This document shows, one piece after another, positions 45,912-57,160 of a stretch of DNA of 64,000 bases. The stretch's first letter is position 1; each line of letters begins with the position of its first letter. This DNA comes from Ascaphus truei (taxonomy: Eukaryota > Chordata > Amphibia > Anura > Ascaphidae): assembly GCA_036426205.1 (NCBI GenBank), contig CM071573.1, positions 77,348,159 to 77,412,158 on the forward strand, in the 5' to 3' direction. The position numbers and the translations under genes are program-made. Under the pieces are notes generated by a model. That model did no database searches and was not told the origin of the DNA. It worked only from the letters and a program-made list of their open reading frames with translations.

Positions 45912-46087
45912 GTCCATTTGTCTCAAATCTTGGGGACGAAAAGTCACCTAATATAGATGAGTCGTTGACTGGATGAATCGATCAAAGGAAGCAGCTCTTC
46001 CGTCCATTTGACTCAAATCCTGGGGACAAAAAGTCACCTGATGTTGATGAGTCACTGTCTTGATGAGTTGGTCAAAGGAAGCAGCTC
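45912..46087 (-). repeat. Tandem duplication of about 88 bases in PLE 3' region
   Basis: GTCCATTTG..CTCAAATC..TGGGGAC..AAAGTCACCT..GATGAGTC..GGTCAAAGGAAGCAGCTC occurs twice in direct order. The second unit ends at the stop side of the GIY-YIG frame. Confidence 0.85.
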
Positions 46088-46722
46088 AATGCCAGGTCTT
46101 CGTTTAGCCCACGTGGACTTAATGTGTCCAACTTGTAGATGGTTCTTGCCTCCAATTGAAGTAGAGCCTTGTTACGATCTCCTCCCCTGGGGGATAACAG
46201 GACCTGCGCAATTGGCATACACCGAAGGGTAGCAAGACTGTGCTGCTTTTCTTTAAAGTGACGAGCCACCGGTTGTTGAGTAAAATCTTCTTTATTGTCT
46301 GTATCCGCCAAAGCCTTTTTGATGGCAGACCGATGAAGAATGAGTCGTTCCTTCAGCATCCTGATGGTCTTGCCAATATAGTAGAGCCCACAAGGGCACC
46401 TGATGAAATAGATCACATATTTAGAGTCGCAGTTCAAAAATTCTTTGATTTTAATGCGATGCCCATGATGAGGGTGTGGGTAGCTTTTGACAAGCACCAT
46501 GTATTGGCAATTGACACATCCCCAGCATTTGTGAACTCCCGCTGGTCTGGTCAGCCAGGACTGCTTTTTACCATATTTGGAACTTGGATCCGCCTGTGTA
46601 AGGAAGTCTCCCAAATTGCGACCTCTGCGATAGCAAAAACGAGGTGGATCCTTAAAAAATTGTCCAATTTGTTTATATATACCATACGATACCGGTTGCA
46701 ACACGGCATAAAGGGACAGCAT
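46072..46722 (-). CDS. PLE GIY-YIG endonuclease (C-terminal part of ORF)
   Basis: 216 codons open without a stop. Residues 56-75 hold a zinc-finger-like KCWGCVNC, the Cys motif between RT and endonuclease in PLEs. Residues 102-117 read YVIYFIRCPCGLYYIG, the GIY-YIG signature in the PLE form. LKERLILHRS at 123-132 supplies the conserved Arg and His, and QLEARTIYKL at 189-198 the catalytic Glu. PRGLNED closes the domain. Such an enzyme nicks target DNA for the reverse transcriptase; here the RT half is absent, and the frame starts just inside the hammerhead-bearing repeat. The first Met is only the first one open, not a demonstrated start. The intact catalytic residues suggest a fairly recent copy. 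Confidence 0.8.
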   Translation of the reverse strand: MLSLYAVLQPVSYGIYKQIGQFFKDPPRFCYRRGRNLGDFLTQADPSSKYGKKQSWLTRPAGVHKCWGCVNCQYMVLVKSYPHPHHGHRIKIKEFLNCDSKYVIYFIRCPCGLYYIGKTIRMLKERLILHRSAIKKALADTDNKEDFTQQPVARHFKEKQHSLATLRCMPIAQVLLSPRGGDRNKALLQLEARTIYKLDTLSPRGLNEDLALSCFL

Positions 46723-46915
46723 TTTCTATATTTGATAGAAGACACAAAAACTACGTTTTGGTCCCCCAGTGGGACCTTTCTCAAGGCCCACCTTGAGAAA
46801 GGTCCCACCGGGGGACCGAAACGTCGTTTTTTGTGTCTTCTATGTCTTTTATGATTTACTTACCTGCGTGCTGTCCCTTGATGTCGTGTTGCAACCGGTA
46901 TCGTATGGTCTGTTA
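46672..46915. repeat. Head-to-head PLE terminal repeats (inverted)
   Basis: 46672-46784 and 46788-46915 are inverted copies (ACCATACGATACCGGTTGCA and its mirror; GTCCCCCAGTGGGACCTTTC and its mirror) around a centre of three or four bases. A hammerhead-like motif lies on each side of the centre. The right copy runs on to about 46980 with a PLE-type tail and then a TA run. Confidence 0.85.
46745..46832. ncRNA. Two opposed hammerhead-like motifs, U3/A8 variant
   Basis: Plus strand: CCACC, TTGAGAA, A, stem GGTCCC/GGGACC, GAAA, ACGTCG. Minus strand: TTGAGAA, A, GGTCCC and GGGACC, then CAAAACGTAG, where the first G of GAAA is mutated. The plus copy is the better preserved. Confidence 0.5.
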
Positions 46916-46980
46916 TTGCTTTATGGGATAAGCACCAAAACTTATTTACTTGCAAATGGTGTGCCGGTTGTGCATTGGAT

Positions 46981-47000
46981 TATATATATATATATATATT
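46981..47000. repeat. (TA)n microsatellite at PLE 3' end
   Basis: A TA run directly after the tail GTGCATTGGATTA. Confidence 0.9.
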
Positions 47001-47274
47001 GGACATAGTCCCAGGATAGTGGGCAGCTTTCGGTCTGATTATAGAAGAAAGTGCAGTCATAGTGTAGATGTGATCCGCCCCACATATTCACAGTCACTAA
47101 GGTTGGTGGATAGGAAATCCATACCAGAATTTACAAGGGTACTGGTTTCCCTCACGACTCTCCTAATTGAGGAACAGGAATATAGTGCAGTTAGTTTGGC
47201 TGCTTCAGTCTCCCTCTTAGAGCCTGGAGGCTGGGAGAAAACTGCTGCTCCCTAGTCGGGTTAGATGCCCCCCC

Positions 47275-49245
47275 TCACTCCACGGAAACAGCCTTCACTA
47301 AAATAACTGACGACCTCCATGCTGCCAAAGACAAAGGTCATTACACTCTGCTCATATTACTCGACCTCTCTGCAGCATTTGACACCATTGACCACCCTCT
47401 TCTCCTTCACATTCTCCATACTCTTGGTATTCGGAACAAAGCTCTATCCTGGATCTCATCCTACCTCTCCCATCGTACTTTCAGTGTCTCTTCTTCTAAC
47501 ACCTCCTCCTCTATTGATTTCTCTGTGGGGGTACCCCAGGGCTCTGTCCTGGGACCTCTTCTCTTTTCTCAGTACACACTCTCTCTAGGTGACCTAATAA
47601 CATCTTTTGGGTTTAATTATCACCTCTATGCTGACGACACATAAATATACTTTTCAACACCCGACCTTTTGCTTCTAAACTCCTTGAACGTCTTGTATTC
47701 TCTCGCTTGCTCCATTTTCTCAACACCTATTCTCTCCTAGACCCTCTACAATCTGGCTTCCGCACTGCTCACACAACGGAAACAGCCCTCACTAAAATAA
47801 CTGACGACCTCCATGCTGCCAAAGACAGAGGTCATTACACTCTGCTCATATTACTTGACCTCTCGACCTCTCTGCAGCATTTGACACCGTGGACCACCCT
47901 CTTCTCCTTCACATTCTCAAAACTCTTGGTATTTGTAACAAAGCTCTATCCTGGATCTCATCCTACCTCTCCCATTGTACTTTCAGTGTCTCTTCTGCTA
48001 ACACCTCCTCCTCTATTGATCTCTCTGTGGGGGTACCCCAGGGCTTTGTCCTGGGACCTCTTCTCTTTTAGATGTACACACTCTCTCTAGGTGACCTAAT
48101 AACATCTTTTGGGTTTAATTATCACCTCTATGCTGACGACACATAAATATACTTTTCAACACCCGACCTTACACCTGCTGTAAAAACCAAAGTTTCTGAA
48201 TGTCTCTCTGCTATATCATCCTGGATGGCTCTCTGTCGCCTTAAAATCAACATGGCTAAAACAGAGCTCCTCATACTTCCTCCCAAACTTGGCCCTACTA
48301 CCTCCTTCCACATAACTGTTGGAACTACGATCCTTCACCCATTAGCCCAAGCACGCTGCCTAGGGGTCACACTCGACTCCTCTCTCACATTCGGCCCTCA
48401 CATTCAAAACATTTCTAAAACCTGAAGCTTTTTCCTCCGCAATATAACAAAGATACTCCCTTTCCTCTGTTGCTCGACTGCTAAAACTTTGACTCAGGTC
48501 CTCATTCTCTCCTGTCTTGACTACTGTAACCTCCTGCTTTCCGGACTTCCTGCCTCTCACCTGTCTCCCCTACAATCTATCCTAAATGCTGCTGCCAGAG
48601 TCACGCTACTCTTTCCTAGATCTGTCTCAGCATCTCCCCTCATGAAATCCCTCTCCTGGCTTCCGATCAAATCCCGCATCTCACACTCAATTCTTCTCCT
48701 CACTTTTAAAGCTTTACATTCTTCTGCCCCTCCTTACATCTCAGCCCTAATTTCTCATTATGCACCATCCAGACTCTTGCGTTCTTCTCCCCTTTGTATC
48801 TAAAGCCCTCTCCCGCCTTAAACCTTTTTCATTGACTGCCCCACACCTCTGGAATGCCCTTCCCATCAGTACCCGACTAGCACCCTCTCTATCCACCTTT
48901 AAGACCCAACTTAAGACACACTTGCTTAAAGAAGCATATGAATAGCACTGTGGATATTCTGAACACATGATACATAAAGCTTGGCCCCCTACCGACGCAC
49001 TTACCAGAACTCCCTCCTACTGTCTCTGTACGTTCTCCCTACCTACCAATTAGACTGTAAGCTCCTCGGGGCAGGGACTCCTCTTCCTTAATGTTACTTT
49101 TATGTCTAAAGCACTTATTCCCATGATCTGTTATTTATATTATCTGTTATTTATTTGATTACCATGTGTATGTATTACTACTGTGAAGAGCTATGTACAT
49201 TAATGGCGCTATATAAATAAAGACATACAATACAATACAATACAA
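47275..49245 (+). pseudogene. L2-type LINE, ORF2 C-terminal half and 3' end
   Basis: Translated pieces in order: [20 protein letters not shown], then [19 protein letters not shown] followed by a stop and IYF, WMALCRLKINMAKTELLILP, LGVTLDSSLTF, LSCLDYCNLLLSGLP, SPLMKSLSWLPIKSRI and, at the end, FKTQLKTHLLKEAYE. This is the L2 RT and C-terminal domain. About 390 bases (47280-47670) are duplicated at about 47770-48165. The 3' end is GGCGCTATATAAATAAAG then an ATACA repeat. The stops and the duplication make it inactive. Confidence 0.85.
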
Positions 49246-50612
49246 TGTGTTGCAGCATCTGAGGATCTATTGGGATGCTTTCCCCATCTGACAGTTAAGG
49301 TCTCAATATTATCTCTGTGTGTTATTTAAAGTTGGTAAATGGCTTACCCAACCAACATTGCAGATAGAGATATGCATGTGAGTTAGACTCCTGACAGGAG
49401 TAGATATTTCTTTTTATGATTTATTTTGTTTGTCAGTTTAACAGTGTTTAAAATGTTCAGTGTCCCAAATAGAAAAATAAACCGCTGAAGGTTGAGGGCT
49501 GAGTGCCCCTTGTGTGTATATATGTGTTTGTCCCCCTTTTCTACAAATTAAACACTAGAAGACTGTGTCGCGAAGAACCTGGCAAATGGCAATGCTACAT
49601 AAAGGGAGCCGTTTGCCACAATAAATATATATATATTACCTTCATGATCATGTTTCTATTGTTGAGTGAAACTGTTACCCAACATGCTCCACATTGCACC
49701 TGTTTCAAATAAATACATGGTATAGTACTGTTTTATTCACACCAGATTATCAAATATCACCTTACAATTCCTAAATCTGTGGCTTTCTAGTTCACAAGCT
49801 GTTATGTTGGAAAGGGATCTATGGCTACCCATCAAACTAGCAAAGTAAATGCTGAATTGTTTCATTGTCTCTCCAGTTCAGATCACATATAATAATACAC
49901 TTTAAAGTAAATGAATTGCATTTACAAATTACAGTATGTGCATCTCCGGGAGTCAAAAAAACATGTGCCAAACCACTGAATTCTGCTTTTACAAGAATGG
50001 TTTCTCTTAAATGCCCGAAAGTTGACATTTTATTGAAAAATATTGCAACGGGAGAGAAAACTGAAAGTATAATGACAAACTTCATAGATAGAAAAGAGCC
50101 GCTGGGAAAATGGTATTTAATATTATTTTACTTTTGCCTTGTGAGTACAGAATTTTTTTCTTATAGAAGTATGTTTTGAAGTTTAAATGGGATGGCATGT
50201 TATAGAGCTGTCCCACTACCTGTATCCAGGGCTCTGGCAACTCACTGGGAGTAGAGATGAGTGAAGTTCAAATGTGCTGCGAAAATGGTTTTGAAGAGAG
50301 ATATTTTTTCTTTTCTCAGGTGTGCTTTTTTGGGGGCTCAGGTGTTTTTCCACAAGTTGTATGAAGATGTGTTTGGGGTGGTATAAATGCTACTTGGGAC
50401 TCTAGTACATTGTCTCTCTCCTCATAAAGTTTGTAGACACAAAAGGTGTTCTTGCATGGTTTTAGGATAGAATGCAAGGAGCACAGATAAAATGTATGAA
50501 GAATGATAGATAAAATATACATCAGTCGAAATAGATAGAACAATGAAACAAATTCAGATAAGAAGGAACATCAGATTGAGTTTAAGCAAAATGTGCTATA
50601 TGCAACAATGTG
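49246..50612. other. No gene recognised
   Basis: Includes a TA-rich patch at 49624-49638. 49865-50179 is a 104-codon frame with no known motif. Confidence 0.45.
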
Positions 50613-52270
50613 TATGTAGCGCTGTTTCCCCCACCCTATGGGAAATGTGGTGGCTACTGAGTTTGTGGTGCTTTACCTGTGGCTCACAGGAGGCCTGAAC
50701 CTCCGCTGCTGGGAGCCTGGGGTGTAACTGGTCAGTCTGGTGACAGCGCTTACACCTGGGAGGGATTTTGACAGAGCCGGATAACCCCTTCACAGGACCC
50801 AATGCAATAAGATCACACACTTGTATTTAATAACAGTTTACTGAACACAAACCACAGAGGGGGATGCAACTACGAGACCAGCAGTCGAGTATTGAAACTT
50901 GTGTTGCCAGCTATTTGTAGAAGAGAAACTTGGGGTGCTCAAACGAGGACTCCTGTAACAGCATTCTATGGTTTTGGGTGACGTGCTTTTCAAGTATTTT
51001 CTTATTTTCATTTTAGAGCTGTTGTTGTGGAGGAGAGACTTGAGTGACGCGGCCGGAGTTATTGGTGAACGGAAGGAGCACGCATCCACTGGACCCACCC
51101 CCTAGCGATCGAACATCCGCCCAGAACAAGCAGGGAACTGCAGGACGTTTTATCGAGTGACATGGTGCAAAGAACCGACAAAAGAAATCCTGCCGTTGTA
51201 TCACATGCTGATTAACATTTTGAATCTTGTGAGTGGGGCTCTGATTTTACCATATCCAGACCTGGTTCACTCATAGTCATCCTTCTACATTCATTTATGT
51301 TGTTTTAATAAATTAGCTTTTATTTATCTAGTTTAGCCTTGCCATTGTTTGTTCAGTTAGTTTGTTTGTCTGTAGTGTTTTGTCTAGGTCGTTTGTGATT
51401 GTTCTACTAAGTTCATGTGTGAATGTACAATTGTCATTGACATACTGCACCATAATTTCTTTGTGTTTATTTCACATATTCACCTGTCTACGGAGGGAGT
51501 ATCATCATTTGACATCACTTGATTGACTTTTGGACACTACCCTTCAACCATAGGACTAAACAGTCATCGTTTGGACTTGTAAGGCGCCGGTTTCCGCTTT
51601 TTTTCTTAGTTTACTGAACACAGGTACAACTAGATATATCATTAACTCACATACAATATAGGCCTTGCACAGCCATAGCCCCACCATGCACTCCAACCGT
51701 AGTGTTCACCCCTGATGGGATTTCCCAAGGTACAGAGGTGCCCCATGGCATCCGACCTCCCTGGTGTCCAAAAGAGCCAACCCACCCAATGTGTGAGACA
51801 GTGCTGCTCACAGTAACTGAAAGTGTTATACTTGGTGCACGTTGTGAGGTACCTGTCCAGGTGCTCCAGCACCCGGGTATGGGCAAAAAGCAAAACGGAT
51901 CCACTGATCCAGCAACGTCAATGTCAGCGAAGCCTCCGTCTCTGCGTGGGGTGAATTCCGGTAGGAGGGTCTCACCTTTGATAGTCTATGATAGTGTGGT
52001 GGTGGTCTTGCCCCAGACCACAGTCCGCAAATCGCTGTGCGGCGTATTCAAATGGCACAATACACCAACGGTATAGAGCTACAGGGGAAATGTCCCTAGC
52101 TAGGGGTTTCCCTGTAGCAGCCACAATCTGATTAAGTGAGTGTGGCCTATCTTGGACCTTAAGGGTTAATCTGGCCTAGTCTGGATGCTACTGACACCCA
52201 GACCCTACCTACCCTTTCTCTATCTTGGCTCCAACTGTCAGAATAAGCGTAACAGTGCACTCACATATTG
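50613..52270. other. Unassigned repeat-like sequence carrying an insertion
   Basis: 50613-50849 and 51623-52270 look like one older sequence (TGTAGCGCTGTTTCCCC at its left end, possibly an LTR-type element) split by the insertion at 50850-51607. No end pairs could be proved and no coding domain recognised. Confidence 0.35.
50850..51607 (+). mobile_element. Insertion with 15-bp target duplication
   Basis: AGTTTACTGAACACA at 50835-50849 is repeated exactly at 51608-51622. The 758-base insert has no long frame; its 3' part is T-rich with AATAAATTAGC and ends CGCCGGTTTCCGCTTTTT. The duplication length fits the other PLE-like insertions, but no hammerhead-like motif is evident in it. Confidence 0.75.
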
Positions 52271-52928
52271 GGATGAGCTGCAATGGCAACAGAAACAGCT
52301 CCAACCGCTACGGCGCAGTGAAATTCCCACTTCCGCATCCGACTCGTGAGGCTGGGTCCATGCTGATCTGGAGGGCTACGGTGGCCGTATCCTCACCACT
52401 GCCCTCCTCTCCATAGCTAAAGAGGATATGAATTACCGCATCCTCAGTTCTTTGTTTTGCATGTACCACTGTTTACCAGACTAGCCTTCTTTGAAATTAA
52501 GCCCTGTGTTCACATAGTACAATTGGGGGATGGGATGTTGTCATCTGATGAATTTGCAAAGACCCTCTTCCAGCTAAAATGACTGCTCCGTATTGAAGGG
52601 GTAGAGACAGAGCGCTCAGCTGATCATAAAGTGGATCTTGAAATCTAATCTGCGGGAGATAACCTCATCTCCTCTCAGCTATGCCTTCATTACATGTCCT
52701 GCTTCTCCAACTCTATCTTATGAATCACATTGCAATGACATCTTTGTACATGTCACTGCCCTTACTTTCTCCTCTCTCATCCTTTACATCACATACTTCA
52801 CTGGGAAACGATCCAGAAGTTTTCATTTTGGAAGAAGTATTAATACAAAACATTGTTCATTGTTAAACACTGCTTTATAACGGAGAGCTGCTGCTCAGTA
52901 GGGTTTTCCATACTGCATTATCACCTCA
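52271..52928. other. No gene recognised
   Basis: Nothing with a family motif on either strand. Confidence 0.45.
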
Positions 52929-53850
52929 CTTAGGCCCAAATACACAGTGGTTCGTTAAGTCCAGGCTTATAATGTCCGGTTATCAAATCAGTAACATACG
53001 TTATGCTCCCTGAGCTTAACGCCAATCCACACAGCTAACTTTGTTCAAAAACAATGGCCATTATTGATCTCATTAGCATAGGCTTAACAGCATGTTAAGT
53101 TAACATGACTCACTGTTGTGACGATCAAACACAGGCACCGCCCCCGTCAAGCTCCAGTCGGCTGGTTGGCTCCTGCCTATTCCTGCCTGCTGAACAATCC
53201 TGCGACTGATTTTCCGGCCCTGCTATTTAGTTTCAGTCTTTTCCACCAGGAAGTTGGCCAAGCATAGACCTTTGAGACGTGTGCTGGTCCCTCTGCCTTG
53301 CCTTGCTTATCCTTGACTACTCCGCACTCTCCAATCCCCTACCTGGCTAAAAAAAACCTCTACGATCTGTACCACTCCATCACTCGACCTCGGCTTACCT
53401 ACGGCTATTCTGCCTTCTCCTAACCACAACCCGGCTAACCATGACTACTAGTCTCGTATCCGGACGCGGCTTCGCGGCTTCATGTCGATGTTTATATATC
53501 CCCACATCAGCCTCACGATCTAGTCTTATTTGTGGCGAACAACCATTACAACTGTACCCCCCTCCAGATCCTGAAATATGGGGAGAGAGATAACAGATAA
53601 CAACCCCTTTAGGTACGACCTAAGTAACACATCATTAAATCTCTGCGTTAACGAGAAACGGGGCTCTGTGGGATGGCGTGGTTACAGGGAACATCTCTTT
53701 TGTATATCATTAGCACTAATGTCTTTTATAGAAACACAGGGGCCCATTATTTAACACTGCATTAGCGGACTTTGAAGATTAGCACAATGCGTTAACTTAA
53801 TTTAAGGCCTCGTTAAGTAAATGAAAGAGCTTTGTGGATCTGGGCCTAAG
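52929..53850. mobile_element. TIR element interrupted by a solo LTR
   Basis: CTTAGGCCCAAATACACA at the left is mirrored by TGTGGATCTGGGCCTAAG at the right. Internal CGTTAAGT pieces also mirror. Without the solo LTR it would be about 480 bases. No transposase seen and no target duplication defined. Confidence 0.6.
53117..53550 (+). mobile_element. Solo LTR, 434 bases
   Basis: Begins TGTGACGATCAAAC and ends CAACCATTACA; flanked by exact 5-bp duplications ACTGT (53112-53116 and 53551-53555). TG/CA ends and a 5-bp duplication fit a Ty3/gypsy-type LTR. The lack of an interior implies recombination between two LTRs. Orientation is inferred from the ends only. Confidence 0.8.
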
Positions 53851-55021
53851 ATTTTAAGATTTGGGGACACAGACATCAGGACAAAGAATGGCAAAAAAAA
53901 ATAGAAAAAAATATGTAGTGTAGTAATTTTGTGGAATGTGAAAAGACCAAACAAATTGTGTAAATTGTACTCACGTGATCAGTGAAGCTTATCTAAATAC
54001 ACCAGCTTTTTGCATGACTGACCCATCCCTCGAGATGGACCCCTCTCCCATTACCAATAAACATACCATACAACTTCTTGGGGGGAAAAACGATCACAAC
54101 CAACAAGATAAATATAGCATTTATCCCAACTAGAGACCCAGCGAGATTGCTCCGCTAACATTAATTCAGAGCACGAGGGATACCCTCAGCTCGTGCTTAT
54201 TAAGCCATAAAGCACCTTAGGCCAAATGACACAGAGCCCCCATATGGAAGGTCACCACCACATCTGCCGCCGAAGGCGAGAATGGTACTGCCTTCACCCA
54301 AAATACCATAGAGAAGGTCACCACCACTCATGCTGCCTAAGCCTAAAATTGTGCCACCTTTGCCAACTATCCATTTACACGGTCTGAGATCTACCTCCTG
54401 GAGCCAATAACGACTGAGTCCCCACCTCCAGAGTAAACATTACTCCCACCAAAACATTTACATGCTGCGACGTATACTGACTGTACTGAGCAGTATCCCA
54501 ACCCTCTTTCAAAAGCTGCCAATCCTTCATGCCTGAAGACAGGGCGGGTTGGTGGGAACCCAGCTCCAGTTGACCCTTGAAGAAAGGAGGAAGGATCCCT
54601 CCCCCTACCTTAAGAACTCTTCCTTAACCCCGCCTATGGTCTGACTTCATATTTCCTTAGGGGAGGGGCCACTAACCTTCCCTTACAGGTCCAGGGCTTT
54701 CCATCTTCTCACGCTGTCAATACAATTTATAACCTTGGAATGTTTCAAAAGAGAAATCAACTTGATACTCTAGCTTAGCGTCTACCGCATCTATCAGACC
54801 TCCTCGGTGGCTGTCCGAGTAGCGCAACATCACTTACATTTCACGGCTTCCAGTCTCAGGACTTCAAGCACCCAACACGTTTTATCCAATCAATCATGAG
54901 TGTCTTCTCCCTATTTTTAGCCCTAAGTATCTTACAACCCTATTTAATCCTTTAACACACACATTCCCAGTAAGCTCAAACTCCAAAACCCACCACATCA
55001 TATATATTTATATATATTTAT
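53851..55021. other. No gene recognised
   Basis: Includes a CCACCACATCTGCCGCC-type repeated phrase (GAAGGTCACCACCAC near 54258 and 54314) suggesting a small local duplication. No family assigned. Confidence 0.4.
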
Positions 55022-55284
55022 GTCAAAAGGAGTGCTACTGAGCGTGGCAAATGTATACAACAAAAGACAGGGGGTGCCCAATGCTAACATACTGTATATG
55101 GTAATAAGTATAAAGTACAAATACTTCAATAATAACATTTTCTTGGTTATTTAGTTAAACCCTTTGGCCAAAGCGTGTTCTTGCATGGTTTTAGGATACA
55201 ATATATGTTTCGTCAATTGGATGTAGCATTGGGCACCCCTGTCTTTTGTTGTATACATTTTCCACGCTCAGTAGCACTCTTTTT

Positions 55285-55288
<4 letters not shown>
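55022..55288. mobile_element. PLE-like fold-back next to (CA)n
   Basis: 55022-55090 (GTCAAAAGGAGTGCTACTGA onward) is mirrored at 55216-55288, with about 125 bases between. Same family as 37660-37990, since they share GATGTAGCATTGGGC and CCAAAGGGTTTAA. Confidence 0.7.

Positions 55289-55332
<44 letters not shown>
55285..55332. repeat. (CA)n microsatellite
   Basis: About 23 uninterrupted CA units directly after the fold-back. Confidence 0.95.
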
Positions 55333-55336
<4 letters not shown>

Positions 55337-55571
55337 TTTGATTATATATTGTGGTGTGCAGCCTTTACCCCCCTTTACATTGATACTCTGTTCCTGTCAT
55401 TAGGCTAGCACCCTGGAAATCCCTAGGGATTAATTTAAGGTACTTTACAGATCAATTATTTCTGTGTACCATTGTAATTTTATATGTATATTTTGGAGAC
55501 GTTGAATTTTCTCCCAGTACATTCCAGTTTCACCGTAGTGTTAGACTGGTTCAAGTGTAAGGCTTTACTTT

Positions 55572-56560
55572 ATGGAAGGCCTAGCCAATCTATCTCTTGG
55601 ACTTACAAACAAAGCAGAAATCAAAACCTTTAACGAGGAGGAGATTAGTAACATTTTGTTTAAGACTACTCCCGAAGAGGCTTTTGGTCCTGATAGACCA
55701 GCCGATTATATTCAAGACTTAGAAAGACTTAAAAAGAAAGAAATAGAATTTTTTGCCCACGGAACAACCTTAAGTGAATACTATAAACAAAAACTTATCT
55801 TATCCCCAGAGGCTTCAGGATCCGAAACCGTCCCACCATTGGCATAGATAATCCATCATTTTGTGAGAACTGGTGCAAAATACTGAATAAAGCCTCCTTG
55901 GATTTAATGGTATTGGTCATAGAGGAAGCAGGGAACCAACTATCTAAGACAAGACATGACATTTTAAAACTTGAGGTCACAATAGAACATACACATCAAA
56001 GTGACATTACATTAAAACTCTTGGATGACTTAAAAATAAAACTACGCAAGTTTAAGGAGGACTTAGTCCATTTCAAAAAACAGAAATTCAAAAAAGTAGT
56101 GGGAGACTATAAAGAAAATAGTGTTTACATATGGACTAAGCAAGATAAACGCACCAGATCCACAAATAAAGGAAAGGCAAGAAAAAATCCAAAAAGAGGA
56201 GAAAATTTCTCCAGTGACCAAGAGGCCAGTTCATCTGCTGATGAGGCACGGGGACAGACACCAGGACCCTCCAACTCCGCTTCTTTTTTAGGAGGAGGGA
56301 GAGGAACGGGGAAAAGGGGAAAAGAAAAAAGACAAGGAGGGGGAGACGAATACCAGCGGACACCGCCCGTCTTGAGACCCCGGCAATAAGTAGTGTGCAT
56401 AGTCTTGTTATCTTGGTGCTAACATTTGTTTAAAGTTGTCTGCTTTGGGTTTGGAATTACAATTAGAAAAAGTGTTAAACTGTTTGTTTATTAACTGTTA
56501 ATCTTACGTTATCAAGCAACAGTTGAAGTGGTGGAGGTGAAGGCATTGAATACAGTAGCT
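55572..56560 (+). pseudogene. PLE N-terminal ORF, frameshifted
   Basis: The first frame (55572-55837) contains KKKEIEFFAHGTTLSEYYKQ; a second frame takes over near 55800 with IPRGFRIRNRPTIGIDNPSF and runs to a stop at 56389, through a Lys-rich coiled-coil-like stretch (KLRKFKEDLVHFKKQKFKK) and a Ser/Gly-rich end (ASFLGGGRGTGKRG). This order matches the region upstream of the RT in frog PLEs. Past 56389, VNLTLSSNS-like codons (about 56498) look like the beginning of the RT, after which the element is lost. The change of frame near 55800 shows it is not functional. Confidence 0.65.
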
Positions 56561-57160
56561 GTATGCTTTCACATTGTATACATTGCATACTAGCCCTGCA
56601 CCTTTAACACCTTTGCTACCAGTGCAGGCTTCCCTTGCACCCAAGGGGATATTTCACATAATCTCGTACAGTATATTTGCAGATCCATTTATTAAACTTT
56701 ACATACAACAACATCCCCTGGTTTACATCTTCCGTCTGATTTTCGTTAATAGCCATTTGAGTCCAAGCGAAGTGTGATACAGTACTTTCCTTAGCAACCT
56801 TTAAAAACGTATATATTGCAAGATGCCCATACCTGTATAAGGTTTTTGTTTATTTCTTTATTTCATTGAGTTTATTCCTACTGACATTGGGTTTGAAAAT
56901 ATATAAGTGATAAGCAGCTTTCTGGGGATGTGTGCCTGAAATATACAGAAGGGCTTTCTGTCTTATCTATGAGAACCGTGGGAGCTAATGCTTCAGAGAC
57001 CAGAGATTTCAATTAGTACTAATGAACCGGCTCACACTTATCTATGCAGTAGTGGATCTCCTTAAAACCTTGGATTACTGGAGTCCAAATTGTGAAAATC
57101 TCACCGGGGCTGAAACACTGTCCTGTGATTTAGCTACAATCTTATCTGCATTGTAAAGCA
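56561..57160. other. No gene recognised
   Basis: AT-rich sequence without motifs. Confidence 0.4.

Larger units (their letters stand above)
43795..46784 (-). mobile_element. Penelope-like element, 5'-truncated, minus strand
   Basis: Read on the minus strand: a hammerhead-like motif at 46784-46745, a GIY-YIG endonuclease frame (46722-46072), a long 3' region with two tandem duplications (45912-46087 and 44255-44664) and a Tigger-type MITE, a second hammerhead-like motif (43984-43932), and a tail ending at a TA run. A partial ORF flanked by two copies of the terminal repeat is a common PLE arrangement. The reverse transcriptase part is missing. Confidence 0.8.

Noticed and set aside
46240..46854. 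204-codon plus-strand frame
   Set aside because: Antisense shadow of the GIY-YIG endonuclease frame, whose catalytic motifs are on the minus strand.
56125..56400. Minus-strand frames with hydrophobic and proline runs
   Set aside because: Shadow of the Lys/Gly-rich plus-strand PLE ORF.
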